A stretch of DNA of 64,000 nt from DASUPK01 sp963795665 (lineage in GTDB: Bacteria; Actinomycetota; Thermoleophilia; Solirubrobacterales; 70-9): assembly GCA_963795665.1 (NCBI GenBank), contig CAWCIP010000003.1:62001-126000 (forward strand). Reading direction: 5' to 3'. Below, in pieces: positions 37,785 through 45,393 of the stretch (the first letter of the stretch is position 1; every line of letters begins with the position of its first letter). The notes beneath the pieces are model-generated. The model saw nothing but the letters and a program-made list of their open reading frames with translations. It was not told where the DNA came from and made no database searches. A program made the position numbers and the translations under genes.

Positions 37785-38252
37785 GTGAGCGGGCGCGACG
37801 AGGATCCGTATGAGCTCGCCCTGCGGGCTCTGAGCTACAAGGAGCGCACCGAGTCGGAGCTGCGCGCCTGGCTCGCCGAGCGCGAGGTGGCGGAGGCCGA
37901 GATCGAGGAGGTGATCGCCCTGCTGAACGAGGCCGGGGCGATCGACGACGCCGACTTCGCCCGACGTTACGCCGAGGACAAGCGCCAGCTTGCCGGCTGG
38001 GGACCGGACCGCATCTCGACGGCGCTGCAGGGCCGGGGCGTCGCGCGGGAGCACATCGACGCCGCGCTCGGGCCAGACGACGAAGAAGCGCAGCTCGAGA
38101 GGGCCGTGAGGCTGCTCGGCGACCGCGCGCTGGGCTGCGAGTCGGAACGGGAGCGCGAGCGGGCGCTGAGGCTGCTCGTCAGGCGTGGATATCCCCTCGA
38201 GCTCGCCTACGAGGCGGTCCGCCGGGTCGAGCGCCTCGCCGACGCGGCGTGA
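37785..38252 (+). CDS. recX: RecA regulator RecX
   Basis: A 155-residue all-helical protein that caps or destabilises RecA filaments. Three tandem three-helix repeats are recognisable; ALRALSYKERTESELRAWLA and DDADFARRYAEDKRQLAGWG are family hallmarks. It starts GTG 37785, ten nt after recA, and must be cotranscribed with it. Confidence 0.92.
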   Translation: MSGRDEDPYELALRALSYKERTESELRAWLAEREVAEAEIEEVIALLNEAGAIDDADFARRYAEDKRQLAGWGPDRISTALQGRGVAREHIDAALGPDDEEAQLERAVRLLGDRALGCESERERERALRLLVRRGYPLELAYEAVRRVERLADAA

Positions 38253-38263
38253 GGCCCTCCGGG

Positions 38264-38269
38264 TAGGAT
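38264..38269 (+). promoter_or_regulatory. -10 element of the cupredoxin gene
   Basis: TAGGAT ends 9 nt before ATG 38279. Confidence 0.4.
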
Positions 38270-38278
38270 CCGAGCGGG

Positions 38279-38863
38279 ATGGACGGCAACTTCTTCTTCG
38301 TGGTCGGCGGCGTGCTGGTGCTCGCCGCGCTCGGGATCGCCTTCGTGGGGATTCGCGGCAGCGATTCCTTCCCTCCGAACCGGGCGGTGATGGCGGGCGT
38401 GATCGTCGTCTTCGCAGCCGTTGTCGGCACGACGATGGCCTTCGCGATCGTCAAGTCGAACGACGAGCAGAAGAAGCGCAACGAGAAGCTGGCTGCGGAG
38501 GAGGGGACCACCACGACCTCGCCCACCGGCCCGGTCACGGACCTCGCCGTCTCCTCGCCGTCCGATGGGGGCCTGGTGTTCCAGCCGAACGGGCTCACCG
38601 CCAAGCCGGGGAACGTGGACATCACCTACGACAACCCCTCGCAGACCGCGCACAGCATCGCGGTCGCCACGGCGAACGGCAATGTGCTCGGCCAGGTCCA
38701 GCCTTTCACCGCCGGAAAGCAGACGGTCAGCCTGAACAACCTCGCTCCCGGCAAGTACGTCTTCTATTGCACGGTTCCGGGTCACCGCGAGGCCGGGATG
38801 CAGGGCGACCTGACGGTCCTTCCGAGCAACACCAACGCCGGCCCTGCCGGCAACAACCCCTAG
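38279..38863 (+). CDS. Membrane-anchored cupredoxin (plastocyanin-like)
   Basis: A 194-residue protein. Two N-terminal membrane helices (about residues 6-24 and 37-57) are followed by a Thr-rich linker and a type 1 copper domain. Copper ligands are visible as His in TAHSIAV and Cys, His and Met in FYCTVPGHREAGMQGDL, in the normal plastocyanin order. It should sit outside the membrane and carry electrons. Its partner oxidase is not in the window. Confidence 0.85.
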   Translation: MDGNFFFVVGGVLVLAALGIAFVGIRGSDSFPPNRAVMAGVIVVFAAVVGTTMAFAIVKSNDEQKKRNEKLAAEEGTTTTSPTGPVTDLAVSSPSDGGLVFQPNGLTAKPGNVDITYDNPSQTAHSIAVATANGNVLGQVQPFTAGKQTVSLNNLAPGKYVFYCTVPGHREAGMQGDLTVLPSNTNAGPAGNNP

Positions 38864-38873
38864 CTCGTTCGCC

Positions 38874-38900
38874 GTATAGCCAGCTTGGCTGGTGCTATAC
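38874..38900. promoter_or_regulatory. Palindromic operator over the HTH-gene promoter
   Basis: GTATAGC (38874-38880) and GCTATAC (38894-38900) are perfect inverse repeats, centres about 20 bp apart, with partly matching CAGC/GCTG inside. The right arm overlaps the -10 element TATACA (38896-38901), which ends 6 nt before ATG 38908. This geometry fits a repressor site, possibly for the HTH protein itself. Confidence 0.6.
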
Positions 38901-38907
38901 AGAAGCC

Positions 38908-39180
38908 ATGATCGCCGAGATGGAGGCCCGGCGCCTCAGCGAGGCACACGCGGACTTCGAGCGCGCACGGAGCAGGGTCTGGGTGGAGCGGGTGCGCGTG
39001 GGGCTCGAGTACCGGCGGGCGATGCGCGGCATCGACGAGGAGATCACCCGCATCCGGCTGGTCAGGGACAGGCTGATCCGCCAGTCAGTGGCCGCGGGGG
39101 CGAGCTACCGCGAGGTGGCACGGGCGCTTGGCCTCTCCCACAGCCGCATCCAGCAGATCGTCAACTCCTCGTCGAAGTAG
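38908..39180 (+). CDS. Small helix-turn-helix protein
   Basis: A 90-residue protein. The first 60 residues are a charged helix, probably a coiled coil (EMEARRLSEAHADFERARSR). The C-terminus is a helix-turn-helix of the sigma-region-4 kind, GASYREVARALGLSHSRIQQ. It is likely a dimeric DNA-binding regulator. The palindrome over its own promoter suggests autoregulation. Targets are unknown. Confidence 0.7.
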   Translation: MIAEMEARRLSEAHADFERARSRVWVERVRVGLEYRRAMRGIDEEITRIRLVRDRLIRQSVAAGASYREVARALGLSHSRIQQIVNSSSK

Positions 39181-39192
39181 GGGAACCGCCGC

Positions 39193-39198
39193 TACATT
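39193..39198 (+). promoter_or_regulatory. -10 element of miaB
   Basis: TACATT ends 7 nt before ATG 39206. Confidence 0.4.
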
Positions 39199-39205
39199 GA
39201 CCACG

Positions 39206-40528
39206 ATGGAGCGCCGGTACCACGTCACCACCTTCGGCTGCCAGATGAACGAGCACGACTCCGAGCGGATGAAGGGGATGCTCGACTCCCTCGGGTACGT
39301 CGAGGCGGAGGATCGGGAGGGGGCGGACCTGATCCTCTTCAACACCTGCTCGATCCGCGAGTCGGCCGACAACAGGTTCATCGCCCACCTGGGCGAGGCG
39401 AAGAGGCTCAAGTCGGAGGACCCGGCGAGGGTCGTCGGCGTCGGCGGCTGCTGGGCCCAGTCGGTCAAGGACGAGGTCTTCCGCCGCTTTCCGTTCGTGG
39501 ACGTCGCCTTCGGCCCGGGACAGGTCCACAGGCTGGCCGAGTTCCTCACCTCCGACTCGCTCACCGCCCAGGGCTACTTCGAGTTCGAGGACGTCACCGG
39601 GCATCTGCCGATGAAGCGCGCCCGCGAGTTCCAGGCCTGGGTGCAGATCTCGCAGGGCTGCAACTGCGTCTGCTCGTACTGCATCGTGCCGTCGGTCCGG
39701 GGCCGTGAGGTGAGCCGCGACCCTGGCGAGCTCATTGCGGAGATCGAGGGCCTCGCCGCAGACGGGGTCGGGGAGATCACGCTGCTGGGCCAGAACGTGA
39801 ACAGCTTCGGGCGCGACCTGCCGAAGGACAGCCGGATCGCCTTCGCCGAGCTGCTCGCCCGGGTGGACGCGGTTCCTGGGGTGAACAGGATCCGCTACAC
39901 GAGCCCGCACCCCAAGGACATGCGCGAGGACGTGATCCGGGCGCATGCCGAGCTCGACTCGCTCTGCGAGCACATCCACCTGCCCCTGCAGTCGGGCTCC
40001 TCGCCGGTGCTGAAGCGGATGCGCCGGACCTATGGCCGCGAGCGCTACATGGACCGCGTCGCGCTGATCCGCGAGCACGTGCCCGATTGTGCGATCACCA
40101 CCGACATCATCGTCGGCTTCCCGGGCGAGACCGAGGCGGACTTCGAGCAGACCCTCGAGGTCGTCGACGAGGTCGGCTACGACGGCGCGTTCACCTTCAT
40201 CTTCTCTCCACGGCGAGGCACCGAGGCGGCCGAGTTCGAGGACCAGCTGCCCCATCCGGTCAAGACCGAGCGCATGCAGCGCTTGGTGGAGCTGGTCCAG
40301 CGGCGCGCTCGCGAACGGGCGGAGCGCTTCGTCGGGCGCACGCTCGAGGTCCTTGTCGAGGGGCCGAGCCGCACGGATGCATCTCGCTTACGCGGCCGTA
40401 CTCGCCACAACAAGACCGTCAACTTCGACGGCACGGCGGCCCCCGGCGAGCTCGTGGAGGTCGAGATCAGCGGCGCCACCTCGACCACCCTGAGCGGCTC
40501 GGAGCGGCTGCTGAGCCGCGCCGCTTGA
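39206..40528 (+). CDS. miaB: tRNA-2-methylthio-N6-dimethylallyladenosine synthase
   Basis: A 440-residue radical SAM methylthiotransferase acting on A37 of tRNA. The N-terminal UPF0004 cysteines (TTFGCQMNEHDSERM, FNTCSIRESA, VGGCWAQ) bind the auxiliary cluster; the radical SAM cluster is CNCVCSYCIVP. A C-terminal TRAM domain follows. ATG 39206 gives the standard N-terminus. The stop overlaps the miaA TTG. Confidence 0.95.
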   Translation: MERRYHVTTFGCQMNEHDSERMKGMLDSLGYVEAEDREGADLILFNTCSIRESADNRFIAHLGEAKRLKSEDPARVVGVGGCWAQSVKDEVFRRFPFVDVAFGPGQVHRLAEFLTSDSLTAQGYFEFEDVTGHLPMKRAREFQAWVQISQGCNCVCSYCIVPSVRGREVSRDPGELIAEIEGLAADGVGEITLLGQNVNSFGRDLPKDSRIAFAELLARVDAVPGVNRIRYTSPHPKDMREDVIRAHAELDSLCEHIHLPLQSGSSPVLKRMRRTYGRERYMDRVALIREHVPDCAITTDIIVGFPGETEADFEQTLEVVDEVGYDGAFTFIFSPRRGTEAAEFEDQLPHPVKTERMQRLVELVQRRARERAERFVGRTLEVLVEGPSRTDASRLRGRTRHNKTVNFDGTAAPGELVEVEISGATSTTLSGSERLLSRAA

Positions 40529-41439
40529 GGGTCCTAGCGCTCTTCGGGCCAACCGCTGTCGGCAAGACGGGCGTCGCGCTGGCCGTCGCGGAACGTCTGC
40601 GGAAGCGCGGGGAGGACCCGGTCGCGGTCAATTGCGACTCGATCCAGGTCTACAGGGGCCTGGAGAAGCTGAGCGGCGCGGCGAACGCCGACGAGCGGTC
40701 GAGCCTGGAGCATCGGCTCCTCTCGTTCGTGGATCCCGGCGAGGAGTACAGCGCGGGGCGCTACGCCGAGGCGGCGCACCGCGAGATCGATGTCCTGATC
40801 GCGGAGGGCCGGCGCCCGATCGTCGTCGGGGGGACAGGCCTCTATCTGCGGGCGGCCCTGGCGGACCTGGACCTGAGGCCGCCCGTGCCCGGGGAGATAC
40901 GCGATCAGGTGGAGCGCGAGATCGCCGCCCGCGGCCCGGAGGCACTGCACGGCGAGCTCGACCCGGACCTGGCCCGGAACGTCGATCCGAACGACCGCAA
41001 GCGGATCGCGCGCTTCACCGAGCTCGCCCGGGCCGGCGTAGAGGCCGCTCCCGAGGCGGAGCGACTGTGGACCGCGGAGCTCCGGCATCCCACCCTGCTG
41101 GTGGGGCTGACGATGGATCGCGACCGGCTCGCGGAGCGGATCGGAGGGCGGGTGGACGAGATGATCGACGCCGGGGCCGCGGAGGAGGCGCGGTCCGCCC
41201 TGGAGGCGGGGCCCTCACGCACGGCGCGCGCGGCCCTGGGCTTCGAGCAGCTCGTCTCGGACATCGATGGAGCGCCCTCGGCCGAGGCGATCGAGTCCAT
41301 GAAGACGGCTCATCGCGCCTATGCCCGCCGCCAGCTCACCTGGATGCGCAGGATGGAGGGCGTGGAGCTGATCGACCGCACGGACCGGGATGATGGCGAC
41401 GTGGCGGCGGAGATCATCCAAAGGCTCGGTCCGAGATGA
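40525..41439 (+). CDS. miaA: tRNA dimethylallyltransferase
   Basis: A 304-residue enzyme that adds dimethylallyl to A37, the step before MiaB. Walker A-like GPTAVGKT is at residues 8-15; NCDSIQVYRGL, VVGGTGLYLRA and RRQLTWMRR are diagnostic. TTG 40525 forms a TTGA overlap with miaB. The pair works in sequence on the same base. The stop overlaps dapF (ATGA). Confidence 0.95.
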   Translation: MRVLALFGPTAVGKTGVALAVAERLRKRGEDPVAVNCDSIQVYRGLEKLSGAANADERSSLEHRLLSFVDPGEEYSAGRYAEAAHREIDVLIAEGRRPIVVGGTGLYLRAALADLDLRPPVPGEIRDQVEREIAARGPEALHGELDPDLARNVDPNDRKRIARFTELARAGVEAAPEAERLWTAELRHPTLLVGLTMDRDRLAERIGGRVDEMIDAGAAEEARSALEAGPSRTARAALGFEQLVSDIDGAPSAEAIESMKTAHRAYARRQLTWMRRMEGVELIDRTDRDDGDVAAEIIQRLGPR

Positions 41440-42293
41440 AGTTCGAGAAGTGGACTGCGCTCGGCAACGACTACGTGATCATCGAGGCCGCGGCGCTGCC
41501 TTGGGAGCTGACATCGGAGCGGATCAAGCGGATCTGCGACAGGCCCTTCGGGGTCGGCTCGGACGGGATCCTGCTGCTGATCCCCGTCGAGGACCCGGCG
41601 TATGTCGCCGAGCTCCGGATCTTCAATCCCGACGGCTCCGAGGCCGAGCTGTCGGGAAACGGCGCGCGCCAGGCGGCTCTCTACCTCCGGCACAGGGGGT
41701 GGACCGACGCCGACGAGTTCGCGATCCTGACGAAGGCGGGCGAGATCAAGCCGACGATCCGCACCGAGCGCGATTGCACCATGGACCTGGGCCGCGCCCG
41801 GACGAGCTCCCCCGATTTCCCCTCGGGGGGAGAGGACGGCAAGGGCGAGCTCGAGGCCGGTGGGCGCACCTGGCGCTTTCAGCACGTCTCGATCGGCAAC
41901 CCGCAGTGCGCGATCGCGGTCTCCGAGCGGGAGCTGGAGGAGCTGGACCTGTCGGTGCTGGGACCGGAGATCGAACACCACGAGCTCTTCCCCAACCGCA
42001 CCAACGTCAGCTTCTACGAGGAGCGGGGGTCGCTGGTCCGCGCCCGGATCTTCGAGCGCGGCGTGGGGGAGACGCTGTCCTCGGGGACCGGTGCCAGCGG
42101 AGCGGCGGTGGCCGCCGTCCTGGGCGGCGGCGAGAGCCCGATGAGCGTGGCGCTCGATGGCGGGCAGCTTCAGGTCGAGGTCAGCGACGAGCTCGACGTG
42201 CGCCTGACCGGTTGGGCGGAGGAGGTGTACGCCGGGGAGTTCAGCGAGCGGTTCACCCAGGTGCTGGGAGAGGTCCGCTCTCAGGGCCTCTAG
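41436..42293 (+). CDS. dapF: Diaminopimelate epimerase with Ser at both catalytic Cys positions
   Basis: A 285-residue DapF fold: FEKWTALGNDYVIIE, FNPDGSEAELSGNGAR and ERGVGETLSSGTGAS are plain matches. In characterised DapF the two proton-transfer residues are the Cys of CGNG and of CGTG; here they are Ser73 (SGNG) and Ser216 (SGTG). No other Cys lies at those points. The other substrate-binding residues look conserved. Activity as a two-base epimerase is therefore uncertain, although it is the only dapF candidate in the window and sits beside a dapL-type aminotransferase. Confidence 0.85.
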   Translation: MKFEKWTALGNDYVIIEAAALPWELTSERIKRICDRPFGVGSDGILLLIPVEDPAYVAELRIFNPDGSEAELSGNGARQAALYLRHRGWTDADEFAILTKAGEIKPTIRTERDCTMDLGRARTSSPDFPSGGEDGKGELEAGGRTWRFQHVSIGNPQCAIAVSERELEELDLSVLGPEIEHHELFPNRTNVSFYEERGSLVRARIFERGVGETLSSGTGASGAAVAAVLGGGESPMSVALDGGQLQVEVSDELDVRLTGWAEEVYAGEFSERFTQVLGEVRSQGL

Positions 42294-42296
42294 CCT
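42291..42296 (+). promoter_or_regulatory. -10 element of the dapL-type gene
   Basis: TAGCCT includes the dapF stop codon and ends 9 nt before ATG 42306. Confidence 0.35.
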
Positions 42297-42305
42297 TCCG
42301 CCTCG

Positions 42306-43499
42306 ATGGCAGCGCCCACGAAGAAGAGAGGCCTGGCGGGGCCCTCCGATCGCCTCGAGGCGATCCCGCCGTACATGTTCGCCGAGCTCGAGCGCAAGAT
42401 CGAGGCGAAGCGCGACGAGGGCATCGACGTGATCAGCCTGGGGATCGGCGATCCGGACACGCCCACCTTCCGCTACGTCGTGGAGGCGATGCGCGAGGCG
42501 GTCGGGGACCCGAGCACGCAGAAGTACCCGAGCAATCGCGGCCGTCCCGAGTTCCGGGATGCGTTCGCGGACTTCTACCTGCAGCGCTTCGGCGTCCCGA
42601 TCGACCCGGTCACGGAGGTCATCCCGGCGATCGGCGCCAAGGAATGCATCTACAACCTCTGCTTCGCCTTCCTCGACCCAGGGGACGTCGCGCTCGCCTC
42701 GGACCCCGGCTATCCGGTCTACACCGGCGGCCCCGTCCTCGCCGGCGCCGAGGCGCTCCTGCTCCCGCTCCGCGCGGATCTCGGCTTCGCCCCGGATCTC
42801 GACTCGATCCCCGGGGAGAAGCTCGAGGCGGCCCGCCTGTTGTTCATCAACTACCCCAACAACCCCACCGGCGCCGTCGTTCCCGAGGGCTTCTTCGAGA
42901 GGGTGGTGGAGCTGGCCTCGCGCCACGAGATCCTGGTCGTCCACGACAACGCCTACTCGGAGACCACCTATGACGGGTACGTGGCACCGAGCTTCCTGGC
43001 GACGCCGGGGGCAAAGGACGTGGGCGTCGAGGTCTTCTCGCTCTCCAAGGGCTTCAACATGACCGGTTGGCGCTGCGCGGCGATCCTGGGAAACGCCGAG
43101 GCGATCAAGACCTACTGGCGCCTGAAGACCAACGTCGACTCGGGCCTGTACGAGGCGGTCCAGCTGGCCGGCGCCGTGGCCCTGCGGGGCGGGCGCAAGG
43201 AGATCGACGAGATGTGCCGGATCTATCAGCGTCGTCGCGACCTGGTGGTCGACGCGCTCCGGGACATCGGCGTCGAGGTGGAGACGCCGAAGGGCACGAT
43301 CTACATCTGGGCCCCGGTGCCGGATGGGCACACCTCGAAGTCATTCGCGGAGCTGGTGCTCGAGGAGGCGGCCGTGGTCGTCTCGCCCGGATCGATGTAC
43401 GGGCCGAGCGGCGAGGGGTTCTTCCGGATCTCGCTGACCACGCCGGACGAGCTGCTCGCCGAGGCGGTCCAGCGCCTGAAGACGCACCTCACCACCTGA
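42306..43499 (+). CDS. dapL: Class I/II aminotransferase, probable LL-diaminopimelate aminotransferase
   Basis: A 397-residue fold-type I PLP enzyme. DVISLGIGDPDTPT is the N-terminal signature of DapL and related enzymes; NYPNNPTGAVV, VHDNAYSETTYDGY and the PLP lysine in SLSKGFNMTGWR are present. The position right after dapF favours LL-diaminopimelate aminotransferase, which converts tetrahydrodipicolinate in one step. A general aspartate-type aminotransferase or DapC cannot be excluded from sequence alone. Confidence 0.82.
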   Translation: MAAPTKKRGLAGPSDRLEAIPPYMFAELERKIEAKRDEGIDVISLGIGDPDTPTFRYVVEAMREAVGDPSTQKYPSNRGRPEFRDAFADFYLQRFGVPIDPVTEVIPAIGAKECIYNLCFAFLDPGDVALASDPGYPVYTGGPVLAGAEALLLPLRADLGFAPDLDSIPGEKLEAARLLFINYPNNPTGAVVPEGFFERVVELASRHEILVVHDNAYSETTYDGYVAPSFLATPGAKDVGVEVFSLSKGFNMTGWRCAAILGNAEAIKTYWRLKTNVDSGLYEAVQLAGAVALRGGRKEIDEMCRIYQRRRDLVVDALRDIGVEVETPKGTIYIWAPVPDGHTSKSFAELVLEEAAVVVSPGSMYGPSGEGFFRISLTTPDELLAEAVQRLKTHLTT

Positions 43500-43567
43500 G
43501 CGGCGCCTCGCCGGCCTGAAACCCGTACGGTGGTCAGGGCGGGATTCTCGACGGCGGGGGCGAATCG

Positions 43568-43594
43568 GCCTTTATCGGGGCCTCACCTAAAGGC
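43568..43594. promoter_or_regulatory. Inverted repeat upstream of the DMT gene
   Basis: GCCTTTA (43568-43574) and TAAAGGC (43588-43594) are perfect inverse repeats separated by 13 nt, ending 29 nt before ATG 43624. A possible -10 element AACCTT (43612-43617) ends 6 nt before that ATG. It could be an operator or an RNA hairpin. Confidence 0.4.
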
Positions 43595-43623
43595 GCCAGG
43601 CTGTCGCGCCGAACCTTCACCTG

Positions 43624-44493
43624 ATGAGCGAAATCGGACTGATACTCGCATTGGGCTGCGCCCTGATCTCGGGCGTGGCGCTGCTCTGCAAGCACCGGGG
43701 CGCGGTCAACGCCCCGGATGTCGCGATGCGCAGCCCGTTGCGAAGCGCGTCCGCCCTGTTTCGCTCCCGATGGTGGGCGATCGGCTTCGGCCTGGCATTC
43801 CTTGCCTGGTGCCTGCACGTGGCGGCGCTCTCGATGGCCCCGCTGTCGCTGGTCCAGGCGGTCATCGCCGGAGGCCTGGCCGTGCTGGCCATCCCGGCCC
43901 GCCGCTGGTTCGGAATCGCGGTCTGCAGGCGCGAGATGGCAGGCATCGGCCTCTGTGCGGCCGGTCTGGGCTTCCTGGCCCTCACGGCCGGACACGCGCG
44001 TTCCGGAATCGGATTCGACCCGGTGACGATGCTGGGCTTCCAGTGCGGGATGTTGACTCTCGGCGGACTGCTCATGCTGACCTCGAGCCAGCGCGGGGCA
44101 ACCGCCCAGAGCTCGGTGCTGATGGCCGTCGCTGCGGGCACGCTGCTCGGCGTCTCCGACGTCTCGCTCAAGGCGCTTGCGGAGCTCGTTCCCGCCCAGC
44201 CCCTCAGCCTGCTCAGCCCGTGGACCGTGACCGCCGTCCTCGGCGGGATCGGCGCTTTCCTCGCCCTCGGGCGTGGGCTGCAGATCGGCGAGCCGGTCGC
44301 CGTGATCGTCGCGTTCTCGGCGGGCGCCACCCTGGCGGCCATCGCGGGAGGCATCGTCGTCTTCGGCGACCCGATGGGCTCCGACGCCATGGCGGTCATC
44401 GGCCGCTCCCTGGCATTCGTCGCGGTGGTCGGGGCGGCCGCTCTGCTGCCGATGGTCCCGCGCGAGCCGGTCGCGGTGCCTCGGTCCGCCTAG
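43624..44493 (+). CDS. DMT-superfamily membrane protein
   Basis: A 289-residue integral membrane protein with about nine or ten helices (first: IGLILALGCALISGVALLCK) and the internal duplication of EamA/NIPA-type transporters. LSMAPLSLVQAVIAGGLAVL and GRGLQIGEPVAVIVAFSAG are the matching half-repeat motifs. Such proteins export metabolites or carry magnesium; the substrate is unknown. It is monocistronic with an inverted repeat upstream. Confidence 0.78.
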   Translation: MSEIGLILALGCALISGVALLCKHRGAVNAPDVAMRSPLRSASALFRSRWWAIGFGLAFLAWCLHVAALSMAPLSLVQAVIAGGLAVLAIPARRWFGIAVCRREMAGIGLCAAGLGFLALTAGHARSGIGFDPVTMLGFQCGMLTLGGLLMLTSSQRGATAQSSVLMAVAAGTLLGVSDVSLKALAELVPAQPLSLLSPWTVTAVLGGIGAFLALGRGLQIGEPVAVIVAFSAGATLAAIAGGIVVFGDPMGSDAMAVIGRSLAFVAVVGAAALLPMVPREPVAVPRSA

Positions 44494-44496
44494 CCT
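44491..44496 (+). promoter_or_regulatory. -10 element of the GH114-like gene
   Basis: TAGCCT includes the preceding stop codon and ends 6 nt before ATG 44503. Confidence 0.45.
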
Positions 44497-44502
44497 GAGG
44501 GA

Positions 44503-45372
44503 ATGCGACGAGCCTACGCGGCGCTTCTGGCCGCGCTGATCCTCTTGTCGGCCACCGGCCCACCCGCTGCTGCCTCGCCGGCCGACCCACGCCTTGCTTC
44601 GGTTCACGACTGGGCTTTCGGGCTAGGCCTCGACGCCAACGATCCGGCCGTGCTCGATTCCCTCTCGCGATACGACCTCGTCGTCGTCGACGGGGAGCAG
44701 ACCAGGCCGGCGAGCGTCGCTCGGCTTCGTGCGGGCGGCGCGGTGGTCCTCGGCTATCTGAGCGTGGGCACGATCGAGCCGTTTCGCTCCTGGTACCGGA
44801 GGCTGAAGCCGTACGCCCTGTCCGACCGGTTCAAGCAGTTCGGCGAGATCTACGCCGACGTCGACGCACGCGGATTCCGTCGTGTGATCTCCCGCCGGAT
44901 AGCGCCGCGGCTATTGCGCAAGGGCTTCGACGGCCTCTTCCTGGACAACACCGACATGGTCGAGACCCACAAGCGCGAGCGACCCGGGATGAGGAGACTG
45001 GTCCGCTCGTTGTCGGCCCGCGTACACGGTGGCGCGGGCCTGTTGTTCGCGCAGAACGGGGAGGCCTCCATCGGTCCCCTGCTGCGCTTCTACGACGGCT
45101 GGAACCGCGAGGACGCGACCTGGACCTACAGCTTCAAGCGACGGCGATACGTGCACCAGCCGCCCGCGGAGGTCGCGGGCGCGCAGGCGGCGCTTCGGCG
45201 GATTGGCGCAGACGGGCTGCTGGTCACCGCAACGGACTACACGGCGGCGGGTGACGCGGCCGCGGCCCAGGAGGCGGTGGCGAATGCCTGCTCCGCGGGC
45301 GCCCTGCCCTTCGTGGGGGACATCGGCTTGACGCGGCTGCCGGCGGCGCCGCCCGCCTGCGGGTCGCCCTGA
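44503..45372 (+). CDS. Secreted GH114 / polygalactosaminidase-like protein
   Basis: A 289-residue protein with a signal peptide of about 24 residues (LLAALILLSATGPPAAA). The mature part is a TIM barrel of the TM1410/glycoside hydrolase 114 type: GYLSVGTIEPFRSWY, the acidic strand end KGFDGLFLDNTDMVE, and LLFAQNGEA. Characterised relatives cleave alpha-1,4-linked galactosamine polymers. The substrate is not known here; an exopolysaccharide is plausible. Confidence 0.8.
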   Translation: MRRAYAALLAALILLSATGPPAAASPADPRLASVHDWAFGLGLDANDPAVLDSLSRYDLVVVDGEQTRPASVARLRAGGAVVLGYLSVGTIEPFRSWYRRLKPYALSDRFKQFGEIYADVDARGFRRVISRRIAPRLLRKGFDGLFLDNTDMVETHKRERPGMRRLVRSLSARVHGGAGLLFAQNGEASIGPLLRFYDGWNREDATWTYSFKRRRYVHQPPAEVAGAQAALRRIGADGLLVTATDYTAAGDAAAAQEAVANACSAGALPFVGDIGLTRLPAAPPACGSP

Positions 45373-45380
45373 GCGGCGCC

Positions 45381-45386
45381 TAACAT
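45381..45386 (+). promoter_or_regulatory. -10 element of hflX
   Basis: TAACAT ends 7 nt before GTG 45394. Confidence 0.4.
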
Positions 45387-45393
45387 CTGATCA

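Noticed and set aside
41319..43331. A 670-codon open frame opposite miaA, dapF and the aminotransferase
   Set aside because: Spans three well-supported genes on the other strand; composition is low-complexity.
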